A stretch of DNA of 64,000 nt from Flavobacterium aciduliphilum. GTDB taxonomy: Bacteria; Bacteroidota; Bacteroidia; Flavobacteriales; Flavobacteriaceae. Location: assembly GCF_003268855.1 (NCBI RefSeq), contig NZ_QLSZ01000002.1, positions 220,076-284,075 on the forward strand. The letters are read 5' to 3'. A model generated the notes under the pieces. It worked only from the letters and a program-made list of their open reading frames with translations. It made no database searches and was not told the origin of the DNA. Below are positions 55,573-64,000 of this stretch, in pieces. The position numbers and the translations under genes are program-made. Positions within the stretch are counted from its first letter, which is position 1; each line of letters opens with the position of its first letter.

Positions 55573-55938
55573 ATGAAAAATAAGAAAACTCTAGTTCTAG
55601 GAGCCTCTACAAAACCTGAGAGGTATTCTTTTAAAGCGATAAAGCTGCTCGTTGATAAAGGTAATTCTGTTATTGCGATTGGTCAAAATCAAGGCGAAGT
55701 TGCAGGAATAACTATTAGAACGAAAAATATCCCATTGAAAAATATTGATACAGTTACTTTGTATTTGAATCCCTTACGTCAGCGTGACTATTACAATTAC
55801 ATTTTAGAGACAAACCCCAAAAGAGTAATTTTCAATCCAGGAACTGAAAATCCTGAATTGTATCAACTTTTGAAATCGAACAACATCAAAGTGGAAGAAG
55901 CGTGTACTCTGGTGCTATTAACGACGAATCAGTATTAA
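55573..55938 (+). CDS. CoA-binding domain protein
   Basis: The 121-residue Rossmann-fold protein matches the small YccU-type CoA-binding family: TLVLGASTKPERYSFKAIKLL at the N-terminus and FNPGTENPELYQL later. These proteins bind CoA in vitro but lack a known role. Its final bases overlap the symporter gene tail-to-tail by four. Confidence 0.85.
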   Translation: MKNKKTLVLGASTKPERYSFKAIKLLVDKGNSVIAIGQNQGEVAGITIRTKNIPLKNIDTVTLYLNPLRQRDYYNYILETNPKRVIFNPGTENPELYQLLKSNNIKVEEACTLVLLTTNQY

Positions 55939-57431
55939 AATTGAGTTTGTTTTGTTGCTGGCTTACTGATAAATAACAGTCCAATAAAAGTAATCAGTCC
56001 ATTCAAGATGATGAGTTCGTTGTCAATAACATAGTTTCCAAAGAATCTTTCCGAATTTTGCGAGAGTATAAAGCAAATCGTTGGAGCAATCAAGCAAATA
56101 AGCGGTACCCATTTGTCTTTTACTGTTTTAGATTTTATAAATAAACCAAATGAATAGAGTCCAAGAAGTGGGCCATAGGTGTATGTAGCAATTTTAAAAA
56201 CCATTTTTACAACCGAATCATCGTTTATTGCGTTAAAAACAATGATGACCAAAAACATTAAAAATGAAAATCCTATATGAACTAAATGACGTGTTCTTAC
56301 AATGTTAGGTTTGTTTAGATTTTCAGATTTATCCATGCCTAAAAAATCGACACAAAACGAAGTGGTTAATGCTGTTAATGCGGAGTCTGTAGTTGCAAAA
56401 GTAGCGGCTGTAAGTCCTAAAAGAAAAACTATAGAAGGAATAAGACTTAAATGATGAATAGCAATTTCTGGAAAAAGTAAATCGGTTCTGGCAATATCAT
56501 TCACCATTGGAACTACAATTCCGTTTTTGGTTGCATAAATGTAAAGCAAGGCCCCAACACTTAAAAAAAAGATGTTGATTACAAGAAAAATTCCAGTAAA
56601 GGTAAACATGTTTTTTTGTGCTTCTTTAATGTTTTTGCAACTTAAATTTTTTTGCATTAAATCTTGATCCAATCCTACAGTGGCAATGGTTACAAATATT
56701 CCTCCTAAAATTTGCTTCCAGAAATAAGTTCCTTTACAATAATCTTCAAAGAAAAAAGTCTTGGAATACTGACTGGTTTTAATTTTTTCAAAAGCTTCAA
56801 TAACGGAATAATTCAAACTGTTGCAAATGAAATACAATGTTAAAAAAACAGATGAGATTAAGAAAAACGTTTGCAGAGTGTCTGTAATGATGATTGTTTT
56901 CAGTCCACCTCGATAAGTATATGCAAAAATAAAAGCAAGTGAAATTAATACTGTTATGGCGAAGGGGATGTGGTAGAAATCAAATACATAGCGTTGCAAA
57001 ACAAAGATAACAAGATATAACCTAAAAGCGGAACCAATCGTTCTTCCAATCAAAAAAATAGAAGCGGCAGTTTTATAGCTTACTACTCCAAGTCTTTGTT
57101 CGATATACCCGTAGATAGAGGTTAAATTCATTCTGTAATAGAGTGGGAGTAAGATTTTTGCTACAATAACAAATCCGATGGCACAGCCTAGCACAAATTG
57201 AAAATATTTGAACTGCAAATCTGGATTTCCTACTTCACCAGGTACAGAGATAAAAGTAATACCCGAAATCGCAGTTCCAATCATTCCGAAGGCCACTAAG
57301 TACCATTTCGAATTTTTATTGGCACTAAAAAAGGTGTTGTTATCGGCACTTTTTTTACTTACAAGATTTGAAATGAGTAGCAGTAACCCAAAATAGGATA
57401 TGATAAGTATAAGAATTGCTGTGGGTGTCAT
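55935..57431 (-). CDS. Sodium:solute symporter (SSS family)
   Basis: The 498-residue inner-membrane transporter has about 13 hydrophobic helices. AFGMIGTAISGITFISVPG near residues 48-66 and GLTAATFATTDSALTALTTS near 340-359 (sodium-site region) are SSS-family signatures. The solute cannot be inferred from sequence or from the neighbours recR and the CoA-binding gene. Confidence 0.92.
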   Translation of the reverse strand: MTPTAILILIISYFGLLLLISNLVSKKSADNNTFFSANKNSKWYLVAFGMIGTAISGITFISVPGEVGNPDLQFKYFQFVLGCAIGFVIVAKILLPLYYRMNLTSIYGYIEQRLGVVSYKTAASIFLIGRTIGSAFRLYLVIFVLQRYVFDFYHIPFAITVLISLAFIFAYTYRGGLKTIIITDTLQTFFLISSVFLTLYFICNSLNYSVIEAFEKIKTSQYSKTFFFEDYCKGTYFWKQILGGIFVTIATVGLDQDLMQKNLSCKNIKEAQKNMFTFTGIFLVINIFFLSVGALLYIYATKNGIVVPMVNDIARTDLLFPEIAIHHLSLIPSIVFLLGLTAATFATTDSALTALTTSFCVDFLGMDKSENLNKPNIVRTRHLVHIGFSFLMFLVIIVFNAINDDSVVKMVFKIATYTYGPLLGLYSFGLFIKSKTVKDKWVPLICLIAPTICFILSQNSERFFGNYVIDNELIILNGLITFIGLLFISKPATKQTQF

Positions 57432-57515
57432 GGTTTAATTTGTTTTCGCTAAAATAGAAATAAATCAGAATATAGATATTAGAAAAGGAAAAAAAGAACG
57501 AATGATTGATTTTGG

Positions 57516-57555
57516 AAATCTAATATTCAAAAATCTATAAATCTAAACATCTATT
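57516..57555. repeat. Short-unit repeat spacer (AATCTA units) before recR
   Basis: AAATCTAATATTC, AAAAATCTATA, AATCTAAAC and ATCTATT form a degenerate run ending just before the recR -7 box. Confidence 0.4.
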
Positions 57556-57558
57556 CCT

Positions 57559-57566
57559 TACTTTTG
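57559..57566 (+). promoter_or_regulatory. -7 element ending 4 bases before recR
   Basis: TACTTTTG is an exact TAnnTTTG match, followed by CCAA and the ATG at 57571. Transcription would start at or next to the start codon. Confidence 0.5.
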
Positions 57567-57570
57567 CCAA

Positions 57571-58191
57571 ATGGAATTTTCTTCAAAATTACTTGAAAAG
57601 GCAGTAAACGAAATGGCTCAATTGCCTGGAATTGGCAAAAGAACAGCGCTTCGTTTGGTGTTGCATTTGCTCAAACAACCTGAAGAACAAACGCAATATT
57701 TATCAAATGCATTGCTCAATATGCGAAAGGATATTAAATTTTGTAAAAAATGTCATAATATTTCAGATACCGATGTTTGTGATATTTGTGCAAATTCTAC
57801 TCGAAATCCAAAAATCATTTGTGTTGTTGAAGATGTGAGAGATGTTATGGCTATTGAAAACACCAATCAATTTAAAGGATTGTATCATGTTTTGGGGGGA
57901 AAAATATCACCTATTGAGGGAATTGGACCAAGTCAGTTGACTATAGCATCATTAGTAGAAAAAGTAAAGTCGGGTGATATAGAAGAGGTTATTTTTGCTT
58001 TAAGCTCAACCATAGAAGGTGATACAACAAATTTTTACATTTACAAGCAAATAAAGGAAGTTGATGTTAAGACGTCAACTATAGCGCGAGGAATTGCAGT
58101 AGGTGATGAGTTGGAATATGCCGATGAAGTGACATTAGGAAGAAGTATTGTGCATCGCGTTCCTTTTGAAAATGCTTTGAAAAATAATTAG
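57571..58191 (+). CDS. recR: Recombination mediator RecR
   Basis: The 206-residue DNA repair protein loads RecA with RecO. It has a helix-hairpin-helix ([12 protein letters not shown], residues 18-29), a four-cysteine zinc finger (Cys58, Cys61, Cys70, Cys73), then a Toprim domain ([13 protein letters not shown]). A -7 box sits exactly 4 bases before the ATG. Polysaccharide genes begin downstream on the same strand, but a functional link is unlikely. Confidence 0.98.
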   Translation: MEFSSKLLEKAVNEMAQLPGIGKRTALRLVLHLLKQPEEQTQYLSNALLNMRKDIKFCKKCHNISDTDVCDICANSTRNPKIICVVEDVRDVMAIENTNQFKGLYHVLGGKISPIEGIGPSQLTIASLVEKVKSGDIEEVIFALSSTIEGDTTNFYIYKQIKEVDVKTSTIARGIAVGDELEYADEVTLGRSIVHRVPFENALKNN

Positions 58192-58249
58192 ATATTATTT
58201 TAATATTAGACTTGAAAAATCTATTTTTGTTTGCTAATTTGGCTTGCTA

Positions 58250-59035
58250 ATGAATCTACGCAATTTATTTATATATATTCTTTTTGTTGTTTTTTGTTCT
58301 TCGTGTGTTCCGACACAAGATTTGGTATATCTACAAAATAAAAATGATGCCAATCCTGCGTCAATTACTTCTATTGCTTTTAAACCCTATAGACTTCAAA
58401 CAAATGATATCTTAAGTATTTCAATAAAGGCGATAGACCCTAAAGTGGTTGAAATATTTAATTCAGATGTCGCTTCAGGGATTAGTATGTCTGATCAAAT
58501 GTTGTATTTAAAAGGATATACTGTTAATGATCATGGGAATATTAGGTTGCCTATTTTGGGAGAAATTAATGTTTTGGGATATACTTTGGAGGAAACTAGG
58601 GAGAAAATAGAAACACTTTTGCTGCAAGAGCATTTTAAAAAAGAGGCAGGAATTTTTGTAAGTGTGAAACTTTCCGGATTTAGATATACGGTTAATGGAG
58701 AAGTAAATAATACAGGAACCAAAATCATGTATCAAGATAGGGTGAATGTGTTGGAAGCCATTGCGAATTCTGGGGATATCACTGTGACTGGAGATAGAAA
58801 GGATGTTAAAGTCATTCGACAATTTCCTCAAGGAACTGAAACGTTTAGTTTAGATTTAACAGACCAAAATGTGGTCTACTCGACTGGATATTATCTACAA
58901 CCCAATGATTATATTTATGTAAAACCCTTGAAACAAAAGACATGGGGTACAGGAAAGACAGGGATAGAATCTTTGAGTACATTAATTACTATTTTATCAT
59001 TGGCAACGACAACATTTTTACTATTAAAAAAATAA
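58250..59035 (+). CDS. Polysaccharide export lipoprotein, Wza-like
   Basis: The 261-residue protein has a lipoprotein signal ending CSSC (lipidated Cys about residue 19), a Poly_export domain (LQTNDILSISIKAIDPKVVE), a second SLBB-like part (VNGEVNNTGTKIMYQDRVN) and a C-terminal hydrophobic helix (STLITILSLATTTFLLL). It should form the outer-membrane channel for surface polysaccharide. The ATG at 58250 is preferred to a TTG two codons earlier. It is 9 bases before the Wzc-like gene. Confidence 0.9.
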   Translation: MNLRNLFIYILFVVFCSSCVPTQDLVYLQNKNDANPASITSIAFKPYRLQTNDILSISIKAIDPKVVEIFNSDVASGISMSDQMLYLKGYTVNDHGNIRLPILGEINVLGYTLEETREKIETLLLQEHFKKEAGIFVSVKLSGFRYTVNGEVNNTGTKIMYQDRVNVLEAIANSGDITVTGDRKDVKVIRQFPQGTETFSLDLTDQNVVYSTGYYLQPNDYIYVKPLKQKTWGTGKTGIESLSTLITILSLATTTFLLLKK

Positions 59036-59044
59036 AAAGAGTTC

Positions 59045-61516
59045 ATGTTAGATATTAAAGATTTTTCCTTTTTTGAAAACCAAAATAAATTTGACTTCAA
59101 AATGTTTTTGATAAAAACAGGAAGTTATTGGAAGTGGTTTTTATTTGGATTAATAGTATGTTTGATAGTGGCTTATCAAATAAATATTCGTCAACAAAAA
59201 ATATATTCCTTAGACACAACGATAGCCATCAAAGAGCAAGATAATCCGTTGTTTACCTCAAATACAAGTTTGGTTTTTAATTGGGGAGGTAGTTCTGATC
59301 AGGTTCAAAATATTGCTACTACTTTGAAGTCAAGATCTCACAACGAGATTGTTGTAGATAAATTACAGTTTTACATTGAGTATCTGCAACAACAAAAGTA
59401 CTATATTCAAGATGTTTATGGAAGTACTCCTTTTATAGTTAAAATTGATAAAGCAAAAGGTCAATTGTTTGATATTCCTGTAAATATCAAGTTTGTTTCT
59501 CCTACTGAATATGAGATTTCGATTACTGCAAATTCAAATACAGTTCCCGTAATTAATTATTTATCCAATTCAAAAAATGTCGTAAACTTAGGAACAACTA
59601 AAATAGTAAAAAGATATAAAGTGGGACAATCAGTTTCTCTGCCTTTTTTACATTGGAGTCTTGAAATAGTTCCAAATTCTGAGAATTATGAAGGTAAAGA
59701 ATTTATGGTAAAATTCATGTCTTTTGATGAGGTAGTTTCCGATTATAAAAAATTAAGAATTGATATTGATGAAAAATCTCCATCCATATTAAAGCTCTCA
59801 ATGGATGGGACAAATAAATCTAGAATTGTCGATTATTTAAATGAAACGGTTAAGACATTAATAAAAAGACAATTAGATAATAAGAATTTATTTGCTGAAA
59901 ATACGATAAAATTTATTGATACTACATTGCAATTGATGGAAGGAGATCTCAAGAAAGCAAATCAAGACTTGAAGATGTTTAGTAAGAATAAAAATATTCC
60001 TCAATTAGAAAGCGGTGGTAGTGTGTTGCAAGAACAAATAGTAGATTTGGATAAGGTAAATGGGGATGTTGATAGAAAAATAAACTACTATAATAATTTG
60101 AGCAATTATTTGAAGCGATCAAATGATTTCTCAAAGTTACCAGCCCCTTCAGTAGCTGGGATTGAAGATCCTAATATATTGTTGAACGTTACTAAATTGG
60201 TCGAATTGTCAGTAAGAAGATCTGAAATGGTCTATTCTGTCAAGAGTGATTTGATGTTTAATAATATAGATAATGAAATTTCTGCTGTAAAAAATGTTTT
60301 ATTGGAAAATATTAATTCTGCTAAAGCAGCTATTCAATTTGAATCAAAACAAATAAAAAATAAAATCGATAAAATGGAAGGGCAAATTTCAGCACTTCCA
60401 GAAGATCATCAAGAATATTTGAAAATTATGCGTAAATATGAATTGAATAATAATATTTACGAGACTTATTTACAAAAAAGAACAGAAGCTCAAATAGTTA
60501 AAGCAGCAAATCTTTCAGATATCCAGTTTATTGATCCAGCCAAAGATATTGGAGGAGGGTTAATAGGACCTAGAACAAGCGTAAATTATGTTATTGCCAT
60601 TTTTGTAGGGCTATTAGTGCCTTTGTTTATAGTTTTTTTAATTTTTTACATAAATAATTCGATACAAAATACTGATGATATCTCAAATTTAACTAGATTA
60701 CCACTCATAGGGGTGATAGGAGTTAAAAAATCAGCTACTAACTTAACTGTTTTTGAAAAACCGAAATCGGCTTTATCAGAATCGTTTCGAGCGATACGTT
60801 CTTCATTGCAGTTTTTGTACAGAAAAAATAAGGTGGTTGGAGCAAAAACATTAATGTTGACTTCTTCTGTAAGTGGAGAAGGAAAAACATTTTGTTCTAT
60901 AAATATTGCAACCGTTTTTGCTTTGAGTGAGAAGAAAACTGTTATTGTTGGACTTGATTTGAGAAAACCCAAAATTTTTGATGATTTTAATTTAACAAAT
61001 CATATAGGGGTTGTTAATTATTTAACTGAAGAAAACACATTGGATGAGGTGACTCATAAAACTAAAATACCCTATCTTGATGTAATTACAGCAGGACCTA
61101 TACCCCAAAATCCTTCCGAGTTGATTATGGGAGAAACAATGGTAAAGTTTATGGAAGAATTGAAGAGTAAATATGAATACATTATTCTTGATACTCCACC
61201 TGTAGGGTTGGTTTCAGATTCGATGGAGTTGGCAGCATTTGCTGATATTACATTATATGTTATGAGACAAAATTACACCAAAAAGGAAATGGTTAATTTG
61301 CTAAATAATCGTGTCAGTAGAGAAGAATTGAAGAATGTAAGTATAATTTTAAACGGTTTTGAAAATAAAGCTAAGTACGGCTATGGCTATGGCTATGGTT
61401 ATGGTTATGGCTATGGAAACTACGCAAACGGTTACCATCAAGAAGATGATAAAGAAAATAGGATAGTAAAAATCATAAATAAATTAGTTGCTAATAAAAA
61501 TAAAAACAATTCATGA
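59045..61516 (+). CDS. Wzc-like polysaccharide copolymerase and tyrosine autokinase
   Basis: The 823-residue inner-membrane protein has a helix near residues 33-50, a large periplasmic Wzz/coiled-coil part (about 60-510), a second helix (about 520-545) and a cytoplasmic BY-kinase. Kinase motifs are Walker A SVSGEGKT (about 609-616), Walker A' VIVGLDLRKPK (about 635-645) and Walker B IILDTPPVG (about 713-721). Tyrosine autophosphorylation of the C-terminal cluster controls polymer length and export. That cluster is a run of seven Tyr-Gly pairs (residues 778-791) plus two further tyrosines. The last four bases overlap the epimerase gene. Confidence 0.93.
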   Translation: MLDIKDFSFFENQNKFDFKMFLIKTGSYWKWFLFGLIVCLIVAYQINIRQQKIYSLDTTIAIKEQDNPLFTSNTSLVFNWGGSSDQVQNIATTLKSRSHNEIVVDKLQFYIEYLQQQKYYIQDVYGSTPFIVKIDKAKGQLFDIPVNIKFVSPTEYEISITANSNTVPVINYLSNSKNVVNLGTTKIVKRYKVGQSVSLPFLHWSLEIVPNSENYEGKEFMVKFMSFDEVVSDYKKLRIDIDEKSPSILKLSMDGTNKSRIVDYLNETVKTLIKRQLDNKNLFAENTIKFIDTTLQLMEGDLKKANQDLKMFSKNKNIPQLESGGSVLQEQIVDLDKVNGDVDRKINYYNNLSNYLKRSNDFSKLPAPSVAGIEDPNILLNVTKLVELSVRRSEMVYSVKSDLMFNNIDNEISAVKNVLLENINSAKAAIQFESKQIKNKIDKMEGQISALPEDHQEYLKIMRKYELNNNIYETYLQKRTEAQIVKAANLSDIQFIDPAKDIGGGLIGPRTSVNYVIAIFVGLLVPLFIVFLIFYINNSIQNTDDISNLTRLPLIGVIGVKKSATNLTVFEKPKSALSESFRAIRSSLQFLYRKNKVVGAKTLMLTSSVSGEGKTFCSINIATVFALSEKKTVIVGLDLRKPKIFDDFNLTNHIGVVNYLTEENTLDEVTHKTKIPYLDVITAGPIPQNPSELIMGETMVKFMEELKSKYEYIILDTPPVGLVSDSMELAAFADITLYVMRQNYTKKEMVNLLNNRVSREELKNVSIILNGFENKAKYGYGYGYGYGYGYGNYANGYHQEDDKENRIVKIINKLVANKNKNNS
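61376..61417 (+). repeat. Hexanucleotide tandem repeat inside the Wzc-like gene
   Basis: Seven in-frame copies of TAyGGn (mostly TATGGC or TATGGT) encode seven Tyr-Gly pairs. Each gained or lost copy would change the count by one pair without a frameshift. Confidence 0.9.
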
Positions 61517-62478
61517 AAATACTGATTACAGGAGGAGCTGGATTTATTGGCTCTAATTTATGCGAATATTTTTTAAATAAAGGTTATGAAGTTGCTTGTT
61601 TAGACAATTTTGCGACTGGACATAGGCATAATATTCAACCATTTTTATCAAATGGGAAATTCAAATTAATTGAAGGAGATATTCGAAATATTGATGATTG
61701 TTTATTGGCTACAAAAGATATAGATTATGTACTTCATCAAGCAGCTTTAGGGTCAGTACCTCGTTCTATAAAAGATCCAATAACTAGTAATGATGTGAAT
61801 GTCTCTGGCTTTCTTAATATGTTGGTTGCTTCTAGAGATAATGGAATTAAAAGATTTGTATATGCTGCTAGTTCTTCAACCTATGGAGATTCAGAATCAT
61901 TACCAAAAGTAGAAGATAAAATAGGTAAGCCATTGTCGCCCTATGCCATAACAAAATATGTAAATGAATTGTATGCTGAAATTTTTAGCAGAACGTACGG
62001 ACTTGAAACAATTGGGTTAAGATATTTTAATGTTTTTGGAAGAAAACAAGATCCAAATGGAGCATATGCTGCTGTTATTCCTAAGTTTGTAATGCAATTA
62101 ATGAAAAAGGAAAGTCCCATAATTAATGGTGATGGCAATTATTCAAGGGACTTTACTTATATTGATAACGTTATTCAGATGAATGAATTAGCTATGACAA
62201 CTACAGATTCCAATGCAATTAACACCGTTTATAATACGGCTTATGGAGATCGAACAACTTTAAATCAGATGGTAAATTTATTAAAACAATATTTATCTGA
62301 GTTTGAATCAGAAATTGGAAATGTTGAAATTATTCATGGTCCCAATAGAGCTGGAGATATTCCTCATTCATTAGCAAGTATTGAAAAAGCAAAAAAATTA
62401 CTAAATTACAATCCCAAATACTCCTTTAACGATGGTTTAAAAGAAGCAGTTAAATGGTATTGGGAAAATCTAAAATAA
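61513..62478 (+). CDS. UDP-N-acetylglucosamine 4-epimerase, WbpP/TviC-like
   Basis: The 321-residue SDR epimerase has the NAD site GGAGFIG (residues 7-13) and the catalytic Tyr144 and Lys148 in SPYAITKY. The stretch LHQAALGSVPRSIKDPITSN is typical of the WbpP/TviC group, which interconverts UDP-GlcNAc and UDP-GalNAc. It overlaps the wzc-like gene by four bases and precedes two UDP-sugar dehydrogenases, so it probably feeds GalNAc to the last of them. Confidence 0.87.
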   Translation: MKILITGGAGFIGSNLCEYFLNKGYEVACLDNFATGHRHNIQPFLSNGKFKLIEGDIRNIDDCLLATKDIDYVLHQAALGSVPRSIKDPITSNDVNVSGFLNMLVASRDNGIKRFVYAASSSTYGDSESLPKVEDKIGKPLSPYAITKYVNELYAEIFSRTYGLETIGLRYFNVFGRKQDPNGAYAAVIPKFVMQLMKKESPIINGDGNYSRDFTYIDNVIQMNELAMTTTDSNAINTVYNTAYGDRTTLNQMVNLLKQYLSEFESEIGNVEIIHGPNRAGDIPHSLASIEKAKKLLNYNPKYSFNDGLKEAVKWYWENLK

Positions 62479-62484
62479 TATAAT

Positions 62485-63876
62485 ATGAAAATAACTAATA
62501 TTTGCTGTATAGGTGCAGGATATGTTGGAGGCCCTACAATGGCAGTGATTGCTCAAAAATGTCCACATATTAAAGTTACTGTAGTTGATTTGAATGAAGA
62601 AAGAATCGCTAAATGGAACGATAAAGATGTAAATAATATTCCAGTTTATGAACCTGGTTTGTCTGAAGTTGTAGGTGAAGCAAGAGGTAGAAATTTATTT
62701 TTCTCAACACAGGTAGATCAAGCAATAGATGAGGCACAAATGATTTTTATTTCTGTAAATACCCCAACTAAAATGTATGGTTTAGGAAAAGGGATGGCAG
62801 CAGATTTGAAATATATAGAATTATGCGCAAGACAAATTGCAAGAGTATCTAAAAATGATAAAATTGTTGTAGAAAAATCTACATTGCCTGTAAGAACCGC
62901 CGAGGCAATTAAAAATATTTTAGATAATACGGGAAATGGAGTGCAGTTTCAAATATTATCAAATCCGGAATTTTTGGCTGAAGGAACTGCTGTAGAAGAT
63001 TTATTTATGCCTGATCGCGTTTTAATTGGAGGGGATGAAAACGATCAAGGGAGAAAAGCTATTCAGGCTTTGGTAGATGTTTATTCTAATTGGGTTCCTA
63101 AAGAGAGAATTTTAACAACAAATTTATGGTCTTCTGAGTTGTCAAAATTAACAGCAAATGCCTTTTTAGCACAAAGAGTATCTTCTATAAATGCTATTTC
63201 TGAGCTATGCGAAAAAACCGGTGCTAATGTTAGTGAAGTTGCCAATGCAATTGGTACTGATAGTAGAATTGGAAATAAATTTTTGAAAGCTTCAGTTGGA
63301 TTTGGAGGTTCTTGTTTTCAAAAAGATATCTTAAATTTGGTTTATATCTGTAAATCTTTTGGATTGAATGAAGTTGCGAATTATTGGGAACAAGTAATAA
63401 TTATGAACGATCATCAAAAAAGAAGATTTTCATTGAAAATTGTAAGTTCTCTTTATAATACGATAGCCGATAAAAAAATTACCTTTTTAGGATGGGCTTT
63501 CAAAAAAGATACCAACGATACAAGAGAGTCTGCGGCTATTTATGTGGCAGATGATTTAATAAATGAACAAGCAAATATAGCAGTTTTTGATCCCAAGGTA
63601 GACCATAAACAGATTATGTCAGATTTAAATTATTTAGAGACTAGAACGTCAGAAGAAAATGAAAAAAGAGTTGTTTCTTTTTCAGATCCTTATGAAGCAT
63701 GTAAAAATTCTCATGCTATTGCTGTTCTCACCGAATGGGATGAGTTTAAACAATACGATTGGCAAAAAATATATGATGCGATGTTAAAGCCCGCTTTTGT
63801 GTTTGACGGAAGAAATATATTAGATGCACATAAAATGAGAGAAATAGGGTTTGTATTTCAGTCTATTGGAACATAA
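62485..63876 (+). CDS. ugd: UDP-glucose 6-dehydrogenase, animal-like
   Basis: The 463-residue NAD enzyme oxidises UDP-glucose to UDP-glucuronate. The Rossmann motif is GAGYVGGPT (residues 10-18), and Cys277 in FGGSCFQKD is the catalytic cysteine (human UGDH uses Cys276). Sequence and length resemble the eukaryotic-type enzyme, known in Bacteroidota. It begins seven bases after the epimerase gene. Confidence 0.95.
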   Translation: MKITNICCIGAGYVGGPTMAVIAQKCPHIKVTVVDLNEERIAKWNDKDVNNIPVYEPGLSEVVGEARGRNLFFSTQVDQAIDEAQMIFISVNTPTKMYGLGKGMAADLKYIELCARQIARVSKNDKIVVEKSTLPVRTAEAIKNILDNTGNGVQFQILSNPEFLAEGTAVEDLFMPDRVLIGGDENDQGRKAIQALVDVYSNWVPKERILTTNLWSSELSKLTANAFLAQRVSSINAISELCEKTGANVSEVANAIGTDSRIGNKFLKASVGFGGSCFQKDILNLVYICKSFGLNEVANYWEQVIIMNDHQKRRFSLKIVSSLYNTIADKKITFLGWAFKKDTNDTRESAAIYVADDLINEQANIAVFDPKVDHKQIMSDLNYLETRTSEENEKRVVSFSDPYEACKNSHAIAVLTEWDEFKQYDWQKIYDAMLKPAFVFDGRNILDAHKMREIGFVFQSIGT

Positions 63877-63898
63877 TTAATTATTAAAACAAAATTCT

Positions 63899-64000
63899 AT
63901 GAGTATAAAAATAGGAGTAATAGGATTAGGCTATGTAGGTTTGCCATTGGCACGATTATTTGCGACCCAATATGATGTGGTTGGTTTTGATATAAACGGT
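63899..64000 (+). CDS. Nucleotide-sugar dehydrogenase, 3' end outside window
   Basis: Only 34 codons are visible, starting MSIKIGVIGLGYVGLPLARL. GLGYVGLPLA is the NAD-binding signature of the UDP-GalNAc/UDP-ManNAc dehydrogenase group (WbpO/TviB, WecC). Because it follows a WbpP/TviC-like epimerase and ugd, a UDP-N-acetylgalactosamine dehydrogenase is the likeliest identity, by analogy with the TviB/TviC pair. Too little is seen to be sure. Confidence 0.7.
   Translation, partial: MSIKIGVIGLGYVGLPLARLFATQYDVVGFDING

Noticed and set aside
61376..61417. CRISPR-like or non-coding satellite
   Set aside because: The repeat is an in-frame coding hexamer array in a kinase tail without spacers.

Overview
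The window is AT-rich bacterial chromosome from the phylum Bacteroidota, most likely Flavobacteriaceae and Flavobacterium-like. The evidence is the recurring -7 promoter motif TAnnTTTG, the scarcity of strong Shine-Dalgarno sites, family-typical proteins (S46 dipeptidyl-peptidase, Mpl ligase, group III truncated haemoglobin, a KAS III-like synthase of about 350 residues, animal-like UDP-glucose dehydrogenase), and zinc-free S14 and L36. I saw no tRNA, rRNA, CRISPR, insertion sequence, phage or integrase. No intergenic stretch exceeds 300 bases.

Left third (1-31 kb): housekeeping and cell-envelope genes in short operons on both strands. In order: a SprT-like protease entering from the left edge, GDP-mannose pyrophosphorylase, an MlaFE-like ABC pair, a small cluster of glycosyltransferase, methyltransferase and KAS III-like synthase, truncated haemoglobin, glycine decarboxylase, a UbiA-like membrane protein, an M3 peptidase, purE and purK, then hpt-adk, a CBS-domain membrane protein, obgE, an S46 peptidase, mpl, radC with a YjjG-type phosphatase, rarA, a rhomboid protease, rlmB and a BamA/TamA-like outer-membrane protein.

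Middle (31.2-48.5 kb): one long plus-strand block of the translation machinery. It begins with rpsL-rpsG-fusA-rpsJ, which ends in a strong intrinsic terminator. A separate promoter then opens rplC-rplD-rplW-rplB through the spc genes, secY, infA, rpmJ and the alpha genes to rpoA-rplQ, closed by another strong terminator. Structured RNA candidates lie before rplC, between rpsN and rpsH, and before rpsD.

Right part (48.6-64 kb): carA, eno and gltA each have their own promoter. Two arginine/citrulline-type hydrolases, a MarC protein, a CoA-binding protein, a sodium symporter and recR follow. At the right edge a surface-polysaccharide locus begins: a Wza-like export lipoprotein, a Wzc-like tyrosine autokinase, a UDP-GlcNAc 4-epimerase, UDP-glucose dehydrogenase and the first codons of a second UDP-sugar dehydrogenase. 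These would supply uronic-acid sugars and export the polymer.

Most of the window is well-known core genome; I found no clear new multi-gene system. The observations most worth checking are: four genes whose -7 box ends exactly four bases before the start codon, suggesting leaderless mRNAs; the RNA structures in the ribosomal operons; and several spacers built of degenerate 7-10 bp units, some arranged as large inverted arms. All motif and structure calls were made by eye.
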